35,489 nucleotides of DNA. Source: Vulcanimicrobiota bacterium (lineage in GTDB: Bacteria; Vulcanimicrobiota; Xenobia; Xenobiales; JADMJV01). Positions 1 to 7,644 of the stretch are shown in pieces. How positions within the stretch are numbered: position 1 is the first letter of the stretch; every line of letters starts with the position of its first letter. The stretch lies in the NCBI GenBank assembly GCA_023447635.1, contig JAEXNA010000151.1, forward strand, positions 1 to 35,489, in the 5' to 3' direction. The position numbers and the translations under genes are program-made. The notes beneath the pieces are model-generated. The model did not search any database. It saw nothing but the letters and a program-made list of their open reading frames with translations, and had not been told where the DNA came from.

Positions 1-1227
1 GTCGGCGCGGTAGAAGCGGTCGAAGACGTGTTCGAGCTGCTCGCGCGTCATCCCGGGGCCGGCATCGCTGACCGACACTTCGACGACCTCATCGCGGTTC
101 TGCACCTTGACCAGAACGCTGCCGCCCGGGGGAGAGTAGCGAACCGCGTTATCGAGCAGGTTGTCGACGACCTGCCCGATCATCAGCGGGTCGACCAGCA
201 GATTCTGCTCCTCGCCTTCCAGCTTCAGTTCGACCTCTTTAGCCCGCGCCGCCACCTCTTTGCGAGCCAGGCTTTGCTGGATCAGGTCGACGATATCGGT
301 CGCCTCGGCTCGCACCTCCAACGCCCCCTCGTCGGCCTTACTCAACTGCAGAAGCTGATTGGACATCTCGGTCAGGCGCTGGGTCTCTCCCAGGCAGGTC
401 TCTAGAGTCTCGCGATACTCCTGAGCCTCACGAGGGCGGCGCAGGCAGACATCGAGCGCCAGCGTCAGATTGGCCAGCGGCGCCCTGAGTTCGTGCGAAG
501 CGTTGGAAATGAACTGCCGCTGCGCCTGAAAGCTGGCCTCGAGTCGCTCGAGCATCGCGTTGACTTGCTCTTGGAGGCTGACCATCTCACTGTCCTGATA
601 GCTTCCAGTCAAACGCAGGGCCGGGTCGCCGCGCGAGGTGACGGATTCCAACTGAGCCAGGATCTGCTCCAGCGGAGAGGTCAGGTAGGCGGCCACCCGG
701 TAGGAGACCATCGCCACCAGAACGATGCCGATCAGAAGCGAAAGAAGCAAGCCACGCCCCAGCTCTAGAAGCGCTTCTTCCATCGGCTCCTGGGAAATCC
801 CCAGAACCTCGATCAGGGTCCGCGACCCCACCTGAACCGGATTACTGAGCGTGCGGTAGAGGTTCCCCCGGAACTCCACATCCGAATACACTCCACCGCC
901 CTCCAGGACGGCCTGCAGCGACTCTCGGTTCCACTCCAGGCGTGGCACCGCCGAACTGCTGGTTGGCTGCACCAGGGCGCCGTCGGACTCGAGCAGCATC
1001 TTGAACACGTGCGACTCGTCCGATTCCTTGGGCAGCGCCGTCCAGTGAGACCCTCCGCGCTCGGTCGCGGCCGCAAAATCCGCTCGGAAGATAGCCTCGA
1101 GATCGCCGTCGAGATCAGCCAGAAACGCCGCTCGACACCAGAAGAAGAGTACCACGCAGAAGATCGACAAGAAGGCAGCGGAAGAGCCGGCCAGGGCGGC
1201 GGTCAATCGGTGCCGGAACGTACTCAT
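1..1227 (-). CDS. Two-component sensor histidine kinase, 3' end beyond window
   Basis: Membrane sensor kinase, open for 409 codons and cut by the window edge. ATG at 1227 is preceded by a GGAG-type ribosome site. An N-terminal membrane segment (about residues 8-30) and a second one (about 148-168) enclose a periplasmic sensor region of roughly 115 residues; a HAMP-like linker follows. The H-box reads NASHELRAP with the phospho-accepting His at residue 245. Next come an N-box (NLLDNAVRYSP), a G1 box (SDAGPGM) and the F-box VFDRFYRAD at the very edge; only the G2 box is missing. This architecture is that of kinases controlling metal or envelope-stress efflux. It points away from the efflux operon at 1455, so the 227-bp gap is a divergent control region. 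Its own response regulator, if it has one, must lie to the left. The substrate sensed cannot be read from sequence. Confidence 0.9.
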   Translation of the reverse strand, partial: MSTFRHRLTAALAGSSAAFLSIFCVVLFFWCRAAFLADLDGDLEAIFRADFAAATERGGSHWTALPKESDESHVFKMLLESDGALVQPTSSSAVPRLEWNRESLQAVLEGGGVYSDVEFRGNLYRTLSNPVQVGSRTLIEVLGISQEPMEEALLELGRGLLLSLLIGIVLVAMVSYRVAAYLTSPLEQILAQLESVTSRGDPALRLTGSYQDSEMVSLQEQVNAMLERLEASFQAQRQFISNASHELRAPLANLTLALDVCLRRPREAQEYRETLETCLGETQRLTEMSNQLLQLSKADEGALEVRAEATDIVDLIQQSLARKEVAARAKEVELKLEGEEQNLLVDPLMIGQVVDNLLDNAVRYSPPGGSVLVKVQNRDEVVEVSVSDAGPGMTREQLEHVFDRFYRAD

Positions 1228-1454
1228 ACTCCAACCTTCCGCCCCGCCTGCGGGAGCCCTCCGACGAACCGTCCAGGGAAGCACCCGCTGTAGAAATCTT
1301 CTCTTGTCATCGCGCGAAAGGCCGATCATAGCCCTACGTTAGACGACCAAGATTGCAGCCATTTCACAGGAAGATGACAGCGCACCCGCCTTTCTGAGAA
1401 GGCTCTCATCCCCGGCTCACCGAGCGCTCACACCGCCTATGGCAACCTGCTCTA
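1228..1454. promoter_or_regulatory. Divergent intergenic control region
   Basis: This gap lies between the leftward kinase and the rightward efflux operon, so both promoters should be here. Two oppositely oriented heptamers, TTGTCAT (1304-1310) and ATGACAG (1374-1380), resemble half-sites of CusR-type operators. They are 63 bp apart, too far for one dimer site, so I give them little weight. No clear -35/-10 pair stands out. Confidence 0.3.
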
Positions 1455-2389
1455 GTGCCTACGTCTCAACCCCTCACCGCCTACCCCTTCGACACCCGGC
1501 GCCCGTTACAGATGCCGCTGATGGGAGCCTGGTTCTGCAAGAACTTCTCCGTGCTGCTGATGCTACCGCTCTACGCGGTGGCGCTGGCCTGTAGCGGGGT
1601 CGCCCGCCTGTTCCAGCCGCGGTCGGCGCAGTCCAGCGCCGATCTCGACGCCTCTGCTCTCGACGACCTGGTCACAGCTTATCCCACCAGCCTCTACCCA
1701 ACCCTCTCCGTGTTGCTTCAGGCCAACGCCTACCAGGCCGAGGCCGGAGACCGGTTCGAGAGCCGGCTCGACATTGGACTGTCCGGGCCCTACGAAGACC
1801 AGACTGCCCTCACTCTGCAGCCGTGGCAAGCCAGCAGCCTTCCGCTAGGGTCGGCCTCCCTGGATCGGTATCGACTCAACAACGTCATCCACCAGACCGA
1901 GCAGAGATATCAGGTGCTGCAAGAGGCCGCCAGAGTCCTACGACCCGGAGGGCTGCTTCAGGTGACGGACAACACCGTGGGGGGGTCGACGCCGTATGGA
2001 CGGTCCGCCTGGCTCGGGCGCTAGGACGCGAAGCGTTGGCCCAGCGACTGATTCAGGACAAACTCGTCAGCAGCCAACAGAACCTGGTGCGGGACTGCGG
2101 CTGGTGGGAACAGGCCGCAGGAGAGGAGTGGGAGGTCGTTACCGTCCGCCCGTTCTTTTCCCAACTCGGTATGACGGTTGCCTCGCTGTTCGAAAGCCTG
2201 AACTTCAAACAGGGCGGACCGGGCCCCGACTGGCTCACCGGGCAGGTCACGAAGAATCGGCTGTTGCGGCCGATGTACCGATTTTTGCTAGCCGCTCTGG
2301 CCCGTAGCCTGAAGGAACAGGACGCTAACTGGGTGCGGCGTTCCGGCGCCACCAGCCTGATGGTCGTTCTTCGACGGAGGGGATCGTGA
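1455..2389 (+). pseudogene. Class I SAM methyltransferase-like gene, frameshifted at a G run
   Basis: First gene of the efflux operon, read in two frames. The first frame (GTG 1455 to stop 2024) carries a weak SAM-binding region and a typical methyltransferase stretch around LQEAARVLRPGGLLQVTD, then runs out of frame. The second frame resumes after seven Gs at 1979-1985 and continues to the TGA at 2387-2389. Eight Gs (or five) would join both parts into about 311 residues, giving TVGGVDAVWTVRLARALG across the join. The last codons overlap the start of the next gene (GTGA), as in a translationally coupled operon. It may be a sequencing error, a slippage-dependent gene or a true pseudogene. Substrate unknown; the neighbouring membrane methyltransferase suggests modification of a lipid or small metabolite. 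Confidence 0.7.
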
Positions 2390-2976
2390 GGATGCGGCAA
2401 GCCGTCTTTCGCTGGCGAGGCGGGCTGATGGCCGCGGTCGCCCTGGCCGTGCTGGTCTGCGCCAGGCCGTCGCCTCTCACTTTCTTGTTGGGGCTGACCG
2501 CGGCGGTAGCCGGCGAGACCATCCGCTTCTGGGCCATCGGTTTTAGTCGAGGCCACACCCGGGGGCTAGAGGTCGAAGCGCCGTTCCTGGCCACCGGAGG
2601 GCCGTACTCGCGCAGTCGTCACCCCCTTTACCTGGGCAACGCTCTGAACTCGCTCGGGGTGACCATCGCCGCGATAGGACGCTGCACCCCGACCATGGCG
2701 GGGGCGCTGATGCTCTTTTCCGCGACGGCGTTTGCTCTGGTCTACGGAACCATCATTCCGCTGGAAGAAGAGTATCTGGCTCTGGTGCACGGTGAACAGT
2801 ATCAGAGCTATAAAATTTCGGTTCCCCGCCTTATCCCCAATCTGAAAGGCTGGGTTCAGGGGGGAGGGCAGTTCTGCCTCGACAGCGCCCTCTACTTCGA
2901 GCGCTGGACGCTGTTCTGGTGGCTCTTGATCTGGTCCTGGCTGGGCTTTCTGGCCTTTCGGATGGGAGGACGCTGA
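2386..2976 (+). CDS. Isoprenylcysteine carboxyl methyltransferase-family membrane protein
   Basis: Integral membrane methyltransferase of the ICMT/phospholipid methyltransferase type, 196 residues from GTG 2386 (194 from ATG 2392). It starts with hydrophobic helices (about residues 13-45). It then shows the family's SAM-binding signature GPYSRSRHPLYLGN (about residues 75-88), further helices, and the conserved C-terminal run with paired Glu (PLEEEYL), Gly, two Tyr and VPRLIP. A final hydrophobic segment ends the protein. The start overlaps the preceding methyltransferase by 4 nt and the stop overlaps the response regulator start (TGATG), so the three are co-translated. Family members methylate lipids, prenylated cysteines or other hydrophobic acceptors; the substrate here is unknown. 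Two methyltransferases ahead of a metal-type two-component and RND set is unusual. Confidence 0.8.
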   Translation: MRMRQAVFRWRGGLMAAVALAVLVCARPSPLTFLLGLTAAVAGETIRFWAIGFSRGHTRGLEVEAPFLATGGPYSRSRHPLYLGNALNSLGVTIAAIGRCTPTMAGALMLFSATAFALVYGTIIPLEEEYLALVHGEQYQSYKISVPRLIPNLKGWVQGGGQFCLDSALYFERWTLFWWLLIWSWLGFLAFRMGGR

Positions 2977-3644
2977 TGCGGATTTTAGTGGTCGAAGACG
3001 ATCGTGAGGCGGCCGCCTACCTGCTCAAAGGGCTGACAGAGAGCGGTCACGTGGTGGATCATTCCGCCGACGGCGACGACGGTTTGCATATGGCGCTCAG
3101 CGGCAGCTACGACGCCATGGTGCTCGACCGGATGCTACCCAAACGAGACGGCCTGACCCTGCTCAAGATGCTTCGGGCTGATGGCAACGACACGCCGGTC
3201 ATGCTGCTGACGGCGCTGGGCGAGGTCGACGATCGAGTCGAGGGGCTGCGCGCGGGCAGCGACGACTACCTGGTGAAGCCGTACGCCTTCGCCGAACTTC
3301 AAGCGCGACTCGAGGTGATCTCCCGTCGCAAGGGGCCGGCGGAAAACTCCAGCCTGCTGGTCTTCGAAGACCTGGAACTCGACGTCGCCGGGCAAACCGC
3401 CAGCCGCGCCGGGCAGCCGCTGAGCTTGCTGCCGAGAGAGCTGAAGCTGTTAGAGGTGCTGATGCGCAACGCCGGCCGAGTGCTGACCCGGACCATGCTG
3501 TTAGAGAAGGTCTGGGATCTGCATTTCGACCCTCAGAGCAACGTGGTCGACACCCAGGTCTGCCGGCTTCGAGGCAAAATCGATCGGGGTCGACCAACCC
3601 CGCTTCTAAGGACGATCCGAGGCGGCGGCTATCGTCTTGGATAG
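2976..3644 (+). CDS. OmpR/PhoB-family response regulator (heavy-metal type)
   Basis: DNA-binding regulator of 222 residues. ATG 2976 overlaps the upstream stop; the frame is open a little further upstream, but MRILVVEDD is the normal receiver start. The receiver domain has the acidic pair at residues 8-9, phospho-acceptor Asp51 (VLDRMLP), Thr79 and Lys101 (LVKPY). Residues about 125-222 form a winged-helix effector ending in the typical IRGGGYRL wing. The organisation matches CusR/CopR/CzcR-like regulators. Its stop lies inside the first codons of the kinase gene, so regulator and kinase are certainly co-transcribed. It probably activates its own operon and hence the pump downstream; the operator is not identified. 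Confidence 0.93.
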   Translation: MRILVVEDDREAAAYLLKGLTESGHVVDHSADGDDGLHMALSGSYDAMVLDRMLPKRDGLTLLKMLRADGNDTPVMLLTALGEVDDRVEGLRAGSDDYLVKPYAFAELQARLEVISRRKGPAENSSLLVFEDLELDVAGQTASRAGQPLSLLPRELKLLEVLMRNAGRVLTRTMLLEKVWDLHFDPQSNVVDTQVCRLRGKIDRGRPTPLLRTIRGGGYRLG

Positions 3645-5037
3645 ATTTCGCAGTTGGTCGCGACTGCTGCGAACCACGGCCGGTCGGACGGCCTTTCGGC
3701 TAACCGTCGTCTTTACCGCCGTTCTGGGGCTGTGCATCGCGGCGACCTTTTACGCCCAGATGCGCTACATCGATCACGACGTTGCGCGGGGGCTGCACCA
3801 CGAACTGCGTCGCCTGGTTCACCTGCACAAGACCGAGTCGCACGGCGCCTTCACCGCTGAAATCGCCGACCTTCGTCGTCGCAGTCTGGCCGATGAACAG
3901 CTCTGCATGCTGGTCAGGGCCGGCGACCGTTTCCCCGAACCGCTGAAGATACAGCGCGACGATGGGGAACTGTTCAACCTGTGGGTCGACGACCACTTTA
4001 TCTCTGGACTCTCGCGGGACGAATGGGGTTACTGGCCCGCCGCCGTGGTTCGGCTCGACGACGGCTGTCGGCTGCTGATCTCTATCCACTCCCAGATCAA
4101 CGAAGCGCTGCGCCACCAGGTTCTACCGGGCTTCATCCTGCTCGACGTCCTGCTGGTGGTCGGGATGCTCAGTGTCGGGGGAGTGATCGGGCGCGACCTG
4201 CTGCTGAAAGTCGACGAGGTCAACGCCACCGCCCGCGCCATCACGGCCGGGGACCTCAGCCAGCGGTTTGTCCAGGACGGCAGCGGCGACGAGTTCGATG
4301 AACTGCGCTCCCACTTCAACGGTATGCTGGGAAAGACCGAGCGGCTGATCTCTGGCATGCGTCGGGTCAGCGACAACGTCGCTCACGATCTCAGAAAACC
4401 GCTCTCCCATATCCTCAGTGGATTAGAGGTCACCCTGCTCGAACCGCGCTCTCCGGAAGGGTATCGCGAGGCGATCGAAGACACCGTGGTCCAGATCGAG
4501 ACCGTGATCGCGACCTTCAACTCGCTACTGCAGATCGCTCGGGTCGAATCGGGGGCGGGCCCCCGACAGCGGGTGGAAGTCGAACTCGGGGCGCTGGTCG
4601 TGGAGTTGGCCGAGCTTTACGAAGAGGTGGCTCAACCGATCGAGACCTCGTGCGAGCCGGGGCTGCTCACTCTTGGCGACCCTCATCTGCTGCGTCAGGC
4701 GCTGAGCAACCTGATCGAGAACGCCATCAAGTTCTCTCCTTCTCATGAAGCGATCACGGTCCGCGCCTATCGGGAGGGCGCTACCGTTCATCTTGGCGTT
4801 GGCGACCGGGGGCCGGGTATACCCGCTGAGCAGTACGAGTTTGTGCTCGAGCGGTTCTCCCGTCTGGAAGAAGCGCGCTCGACCCCCGGCAACGGCCTGG
4901 GGTTGGCGATGGTCAAGGCGACCATGGACCTTCACGGCGGCGCCATCGCCCTGGCCGACAACCAGCCCGGGCTGCTGGTCGACCTGTCCTTCCCCGTGTT
5001 TTCGGGGCAGGGCAATGGTCCCGCAAAGTTCCCGTAA
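3637..5037 (+). CDS. Sensor histidine kinase, partner of the adjacent regulator
   Basis: Kinase of 466 residues starting at TTG 3637, overlapping the regulator's stop by 8 nt. No ATG is better placed, and an alternative start downstream would cut into the first membrane segment (about residues 20-40). A periplasmic sensor region of about 120 residues follows, then a second membrane segment (about 163-186) and a HAMP domain. His250 lies in DNVAHDLRKPLSHI, the variant H-box (HDLR-P) seen in CusS/CopS-like metal sensors. N-box (NLIENAIKFS), G1 (GDRGPGIP), F-box (FVLERFSR) and G2 (GNGLGLAMVK) are intact, so it should be active. Its position just before the efflux genes suggests it senses a substrate of that pump in the periplasm. 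Confidence 0.93.
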   Translation: MDRFRSWSRLLRTTAGRTAFRLTVVFTAVLGLCIAATFYAQMRYIDHDVARGLHHELRRLVHLHKTESHGAFTAEIADLRRRSLADEQLCMLVRAGDRFPEPLKIQRDDGELFNLWVDDHFISGLSRDEWGYWPAAVVRLDDGCRLLISIHSQINEALRHQVLPGFILLDVLLVVGMLSVGGVIGRDLLLKVDEVNATARAITAGDLSQRFVQDGSGDEFDELRSHFNGMLGKTERLISGMRRVSDNVAHDLRKPLSHILSGLEVTLLEPRSPEGYREAIEDTVVQIETVIATFNSLLQIARVESGAGPRQRVEVELGALVVELAELYEEVAQPIETSCEPGLLTLGDPHLLRQALSNLIENAIKFSPSHEAITVRAYREGATVHLGVGDRGPGIPAEQYEFVLERFSRLEEARSTPGNGLGLAMVKATMDLHGGAIALADNQPGLLVDLSFPVFSGQGNGPAKFP

Positions 5038-5060
5038 TCTTCAGCGCTCAAGATGACGCC

Positions 5061-6392
5061 GTGAGGTTCTTACTTTTCTTCCTGATTCTGGCAGGCGGTT
5101 GCGCCTGCCCCGCAGCGGCTCAGGCGCCGCTGGCTCCAGCGCCGCCCGCTTCAGAGTCGTCGGCCCCAGCGCCCGCTTCCGCCGTGTCGGCTCCAGAATC
5201 GATGAGCTTGACTCTGGGCCAGGTCCTGGATATCGCAGCTCGTCGCAACCCCGACCTTCGCGTGGTCGAACAAGGCGTGGAAGTCGCGCGAACCGGCATC
5301 GCCATCGCCGAGCAGCGGCCTAACCCCTACGTCAACATGTCGTCCCCGTTTGGCCCGGCCGAACGGAAACAGCGCGTGATGTTCAACGTACCGCTGGAAC
5401 TGGGCGGGCGTCGTCAAGCCCGACTGACGGTGGCCGAAGACGGCGTGAAAGAGGCCGAGCTGACCCTGGCTCAGTCTCGACTGGTGGTCGCCAACCAGGC
5501 TCGCAACGCCTTCATCGAACTCGCCGTCGCCGAAGCCACCGTGCGGCAAAGCCAGGTCGACCTCGAGTTCTACGACCGTCTCGTTCAGGCCGCGAGGTCT
5601 CGTTTTCAGGCGGGCGACATCCCTGAAGCCGACGTGGTGCGAAGCGTCTTCGAACGCGACCAGAACGCGCGTCTGCTGTACCCGGCCGAAAACCGTCGAG
5701 GCTCGGCCGTGCTAACGCTCAACCGGCTGCTGGGTCAGCCTCTGGCGACCTCGATCGGCGTGGTCGACGACGGGCTGCTGTTTCCCAACGAAGCCACGCT
5801 TCGCGGGACGACCTGGGAGCTGCCGCCGCTTCCCGAACTGCAGCAGATGGCTCGGGAACGCCGTCCCGATCTGGCGCTGGCGGCTCAGCAGTTAGAGACG
5901 GCCAAACATCGGGTCGATATGGCGCGCGCCTACCAATCGCCGGATGTCTCCCTGCAGGCCACCATGATGTACGACCCTCAGTTCCCCGGCCTCACCTATC
6001 AGGCGGGGGTCCAGTTAGAGCTGCCCTGGGGCAGCGACCGGAGTGGTGAGGTCAAGCAGGCCCGAGCGCGCGAGGCAGAGGCCATAGCCCGTAACGAGTC
6101 GACTTTGCAATCGGCCGACCTGGCCGTTTCGCTGGCCTGGACCAACCTGCAGAACGCTCGCGAGCAGCTTCTGCACGACCTGGCGCTGCTGCAGCCGCAG
6201 GCCGACCAGGTTCTGGAGCTGGCTCAGAAGACGTTCGAGCTGGGCCAGGGCGACATCACCGAGGTGCTGCTGGCGGGTCAATCCGTGCAGCGACAGCGGC
6301 AAATTTTTCTGGCCGACGTGGCCCAATTTCATCGAGCGCTGGGCGAGCTGGAACTCGCCATCAACGTCCCGCTCACCGGAGGTCTACCGTGA
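5061..6392 (+). CDS. TolC-family outer-membrane efflux channel
   Basis: Outer-membrane channel subunit of a tripartite efflux pump, 443 residues from GTG 5061, 23 bp after the kinase. A signal peptide of about 20 residues ends near PAAAQA; two Cys lie close to the cleavage region, but no canonical lipobox is formed. An Ala/Pro/Ser-rich linker is followed by two outer-membrane-efflux repeats rich in long helices (about residues 45-235 and 255-435), with the repeated VEVARTGIAIAE / LETAKHRVDMAR helix starts expected of the family. The stop overlaps the adaptor's GTG by 4 nt. Length and gene order match CusC/CzcC-type channels. The exported substrate is inferred as metal ions from the pump family. 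Confidence 0.92.
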   Translation: MRFLLFFLILAGGCACPAAAQAPLAPAPPASESSAPAPASAVSAPESMSLTLGQVLDIAARRNPDLRVVEQGVEVARTGIAIAEQRPNPYVNMSSPFGPAERKQRVMFNVPLELGGRRQARLTVAEDGVKEAELTLAQSRLVVANQARNAFIELAVAEATVRQSQVDLEFYDRLVQAARSRFQAGDIPEADVVRSVFERDQNARLLYPAENRRGSAVLTLNRLLGQPLATSIGVVDDGLLFPNEATLRGTTWELPPLPELQQMARERRPDLALAAQQLETAKHRVDMARAYQSPDVSLQATMMYDPQFPGLTYQAGVQLELPWGSDRSGEVKQARAREAEAIARNESTLQSADLAVSLAWTNLQNAREQLLHDLALLQPQADQVLELAQKTFELGQGDITEVLLAGQSVQRQRQIFLADVAQFHRALGELELAINVPLTGGLP

Positions 6393-7642
6393 ACCGTCTT
6401 CTCATCTCGAGCCTGCCCCTGGCAGCTCTCCTTCTTGCCGGATGCGGCTTCAAGAGCGATACCGCCGCCTTCCCCCAACCGCAGCCCACCCCGCCGGCCA
6501 CCGCCGTGCAGGTCTCGGACGAGCTTGAACTGGCCAACATCAAGCTCACCGAAAAGGCCGAAAAGCGCCTGGGCGTGACGGTCGCGCCCGTCAAGCGAGA
6601 GAAGGTCTCGAAGCAGCGCCCCTATCCCGCTGTCGCCGTCGTCCCTCCCCAAAGCCAGACCCAGCTTCTCGCCCCCGTGGCGGGTGAAGTGCAGTATACC
6701 GGCTCTGGTCCGCTGGTCGTGGGCACCGCCGTGCGCAAAGGCGAGCCGCTGTTTTCCCTGACTCCCACCCAGACTCAGGGCGACTTCGTCATGGGGCCGG
6801 CTCAGCTCGATCAGCTGAACGCGTCCCGTATCGCCGTCGAGCAAAGTGCGGCGGCGATCGCAACCCGGATCGCGGTGGCCGAAGCCCAGGTCAAGGGAGC
6901 CCAGATCGAGTTGGACCGTTCGCGGGAACTGTTCGAGGCAAAGGTCGGAAGCCGCAAACGGGTCGACGAGGCCACCATCCAGATGAACATCGCGCGGGAG
7001 ACCCTGGAAGCCACCCGGCGAGAGAGCAAAACGCTGCGTAAGGTCGATCAGATCCCGCAGCGTAACTGGGCACCCTCGGCGGTAGCGCAGTACGCACCGC
7101 TCAGCGGTTCCATCTTACGAGTGCTGGTCTCTTCGGGGCAGACCGTCTCCCAGGGGCAGCCGATGCTCGAACTGGTCGACCTTAACCGGGTCTGGCTCCG
7201 GGTGCGGATCCCGCTGGCCGAAGGCGCCGCCGTCGAGCCGGGCGAGAGCATCGAAGTGTCCACGCTGGGCCGGCAGCTTCTCGCTCGGTCCGTCAAGGGG
7301 CCTCCCACCGCCGACGCCACGACCTCGACCGTGGACCTGTATTACGAACTCGACAACACCTTGGGGCAGCTCAGTCCCGACCAGCGAGTGAACGTCTCGC
7401 TCCCCCTCAAAGGGTCGGGCGAGCACCTGGTCGTTCCTTCGGGCGCCATCCTGCACGACATCCACGGCGGCGCCTGGGTCTACGTTTGCACCAAACCGCA
7501 CGAGTACCACCGCGTCCGCGTGGTGGTAGACCGGGTCGGTCAAGACGGCCGGGCGGTACTGGCTCAGGGGCCCGAACCGGGCGTTCAGGTGGTGGTCGAC
7601 GGGGCCGCCGAAATCTTTGGATTCGAGTTTGGAAACGACTAA
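6389..7642 (+). CDS. RND periplasmic adaptor (membrane fusion protein), lipoprotein
   Basis: Adaptor linking the inner-membrane pump to the outer-membrane channel; 417 residues from GTG 6389, translationally coupled to the channel gene. The N-terminus is a lipoprotein signal (LLLAGC, modified Cys19), so it is anchored in the inner membrane. A barrel-sandwich (lipoyl-like) half, a long helical hairpin (about residues 135-210), the second lipoyl half (APLSGSILRVLVSSGQTV) and a beta-barrel domain follow, then a membrane-proximal C-terminal part. This is the HlyD/CusB family order. No His- or Met-rich N-terminal metal-binding tail is seen, so metal specificity must come from elsewhere. Confidence 0.92.
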   Translation: MNRLLISSLPLAALLLAGCGFKSDTAAFPQPQPTPPATAVQVSDELELANIKLTEKAEKRLGVTVAPVKREKVSKQRPYPAVAVVPPQSQTQLLAPVAGEVQYTGSGPLVVGTAVRKGEPLFSLTPTQTQGDFVMGPAQLDQLNASRIAVEQSAAAIATRIAVAEAQVKGAQIELDRSRELFEAKVGSRKRVDEATIQMNIARETLEATRRESKTLRKVDQIPQRNWAPSAVAQYAPLSGSILRVLVSSGQTVSQGQPMLELVDLNRVWLRVRIPLAEGAAVEPGESIEVSTLGRQLLARSVKGPPTADATTSTVDLYYELDNTLGQLSPDQRVNVSLPLKGSGEHLVVPSGAILHDIHGGAWVYVCTKPHEYHRVRVVVDRVGQDGRAVLAQGPEPGVQVVVDGAAEIFGFEFGND

Positions 7643-7644
7643 AA

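Noticed and set aside
1304..1380. CusR-type operator in the divergent gap
   Set aside because: The two half-site-like heptamers are 63 bp apart, too far for one dimer site, and other positions do not match.
7486..7644. Longer N-terminus for the RND pump
   Set aside because: The extra 53 codons overlap the adaptor gene and give an Arg/Gly/Pro-rich sequence; the family start is at ATG 7645.
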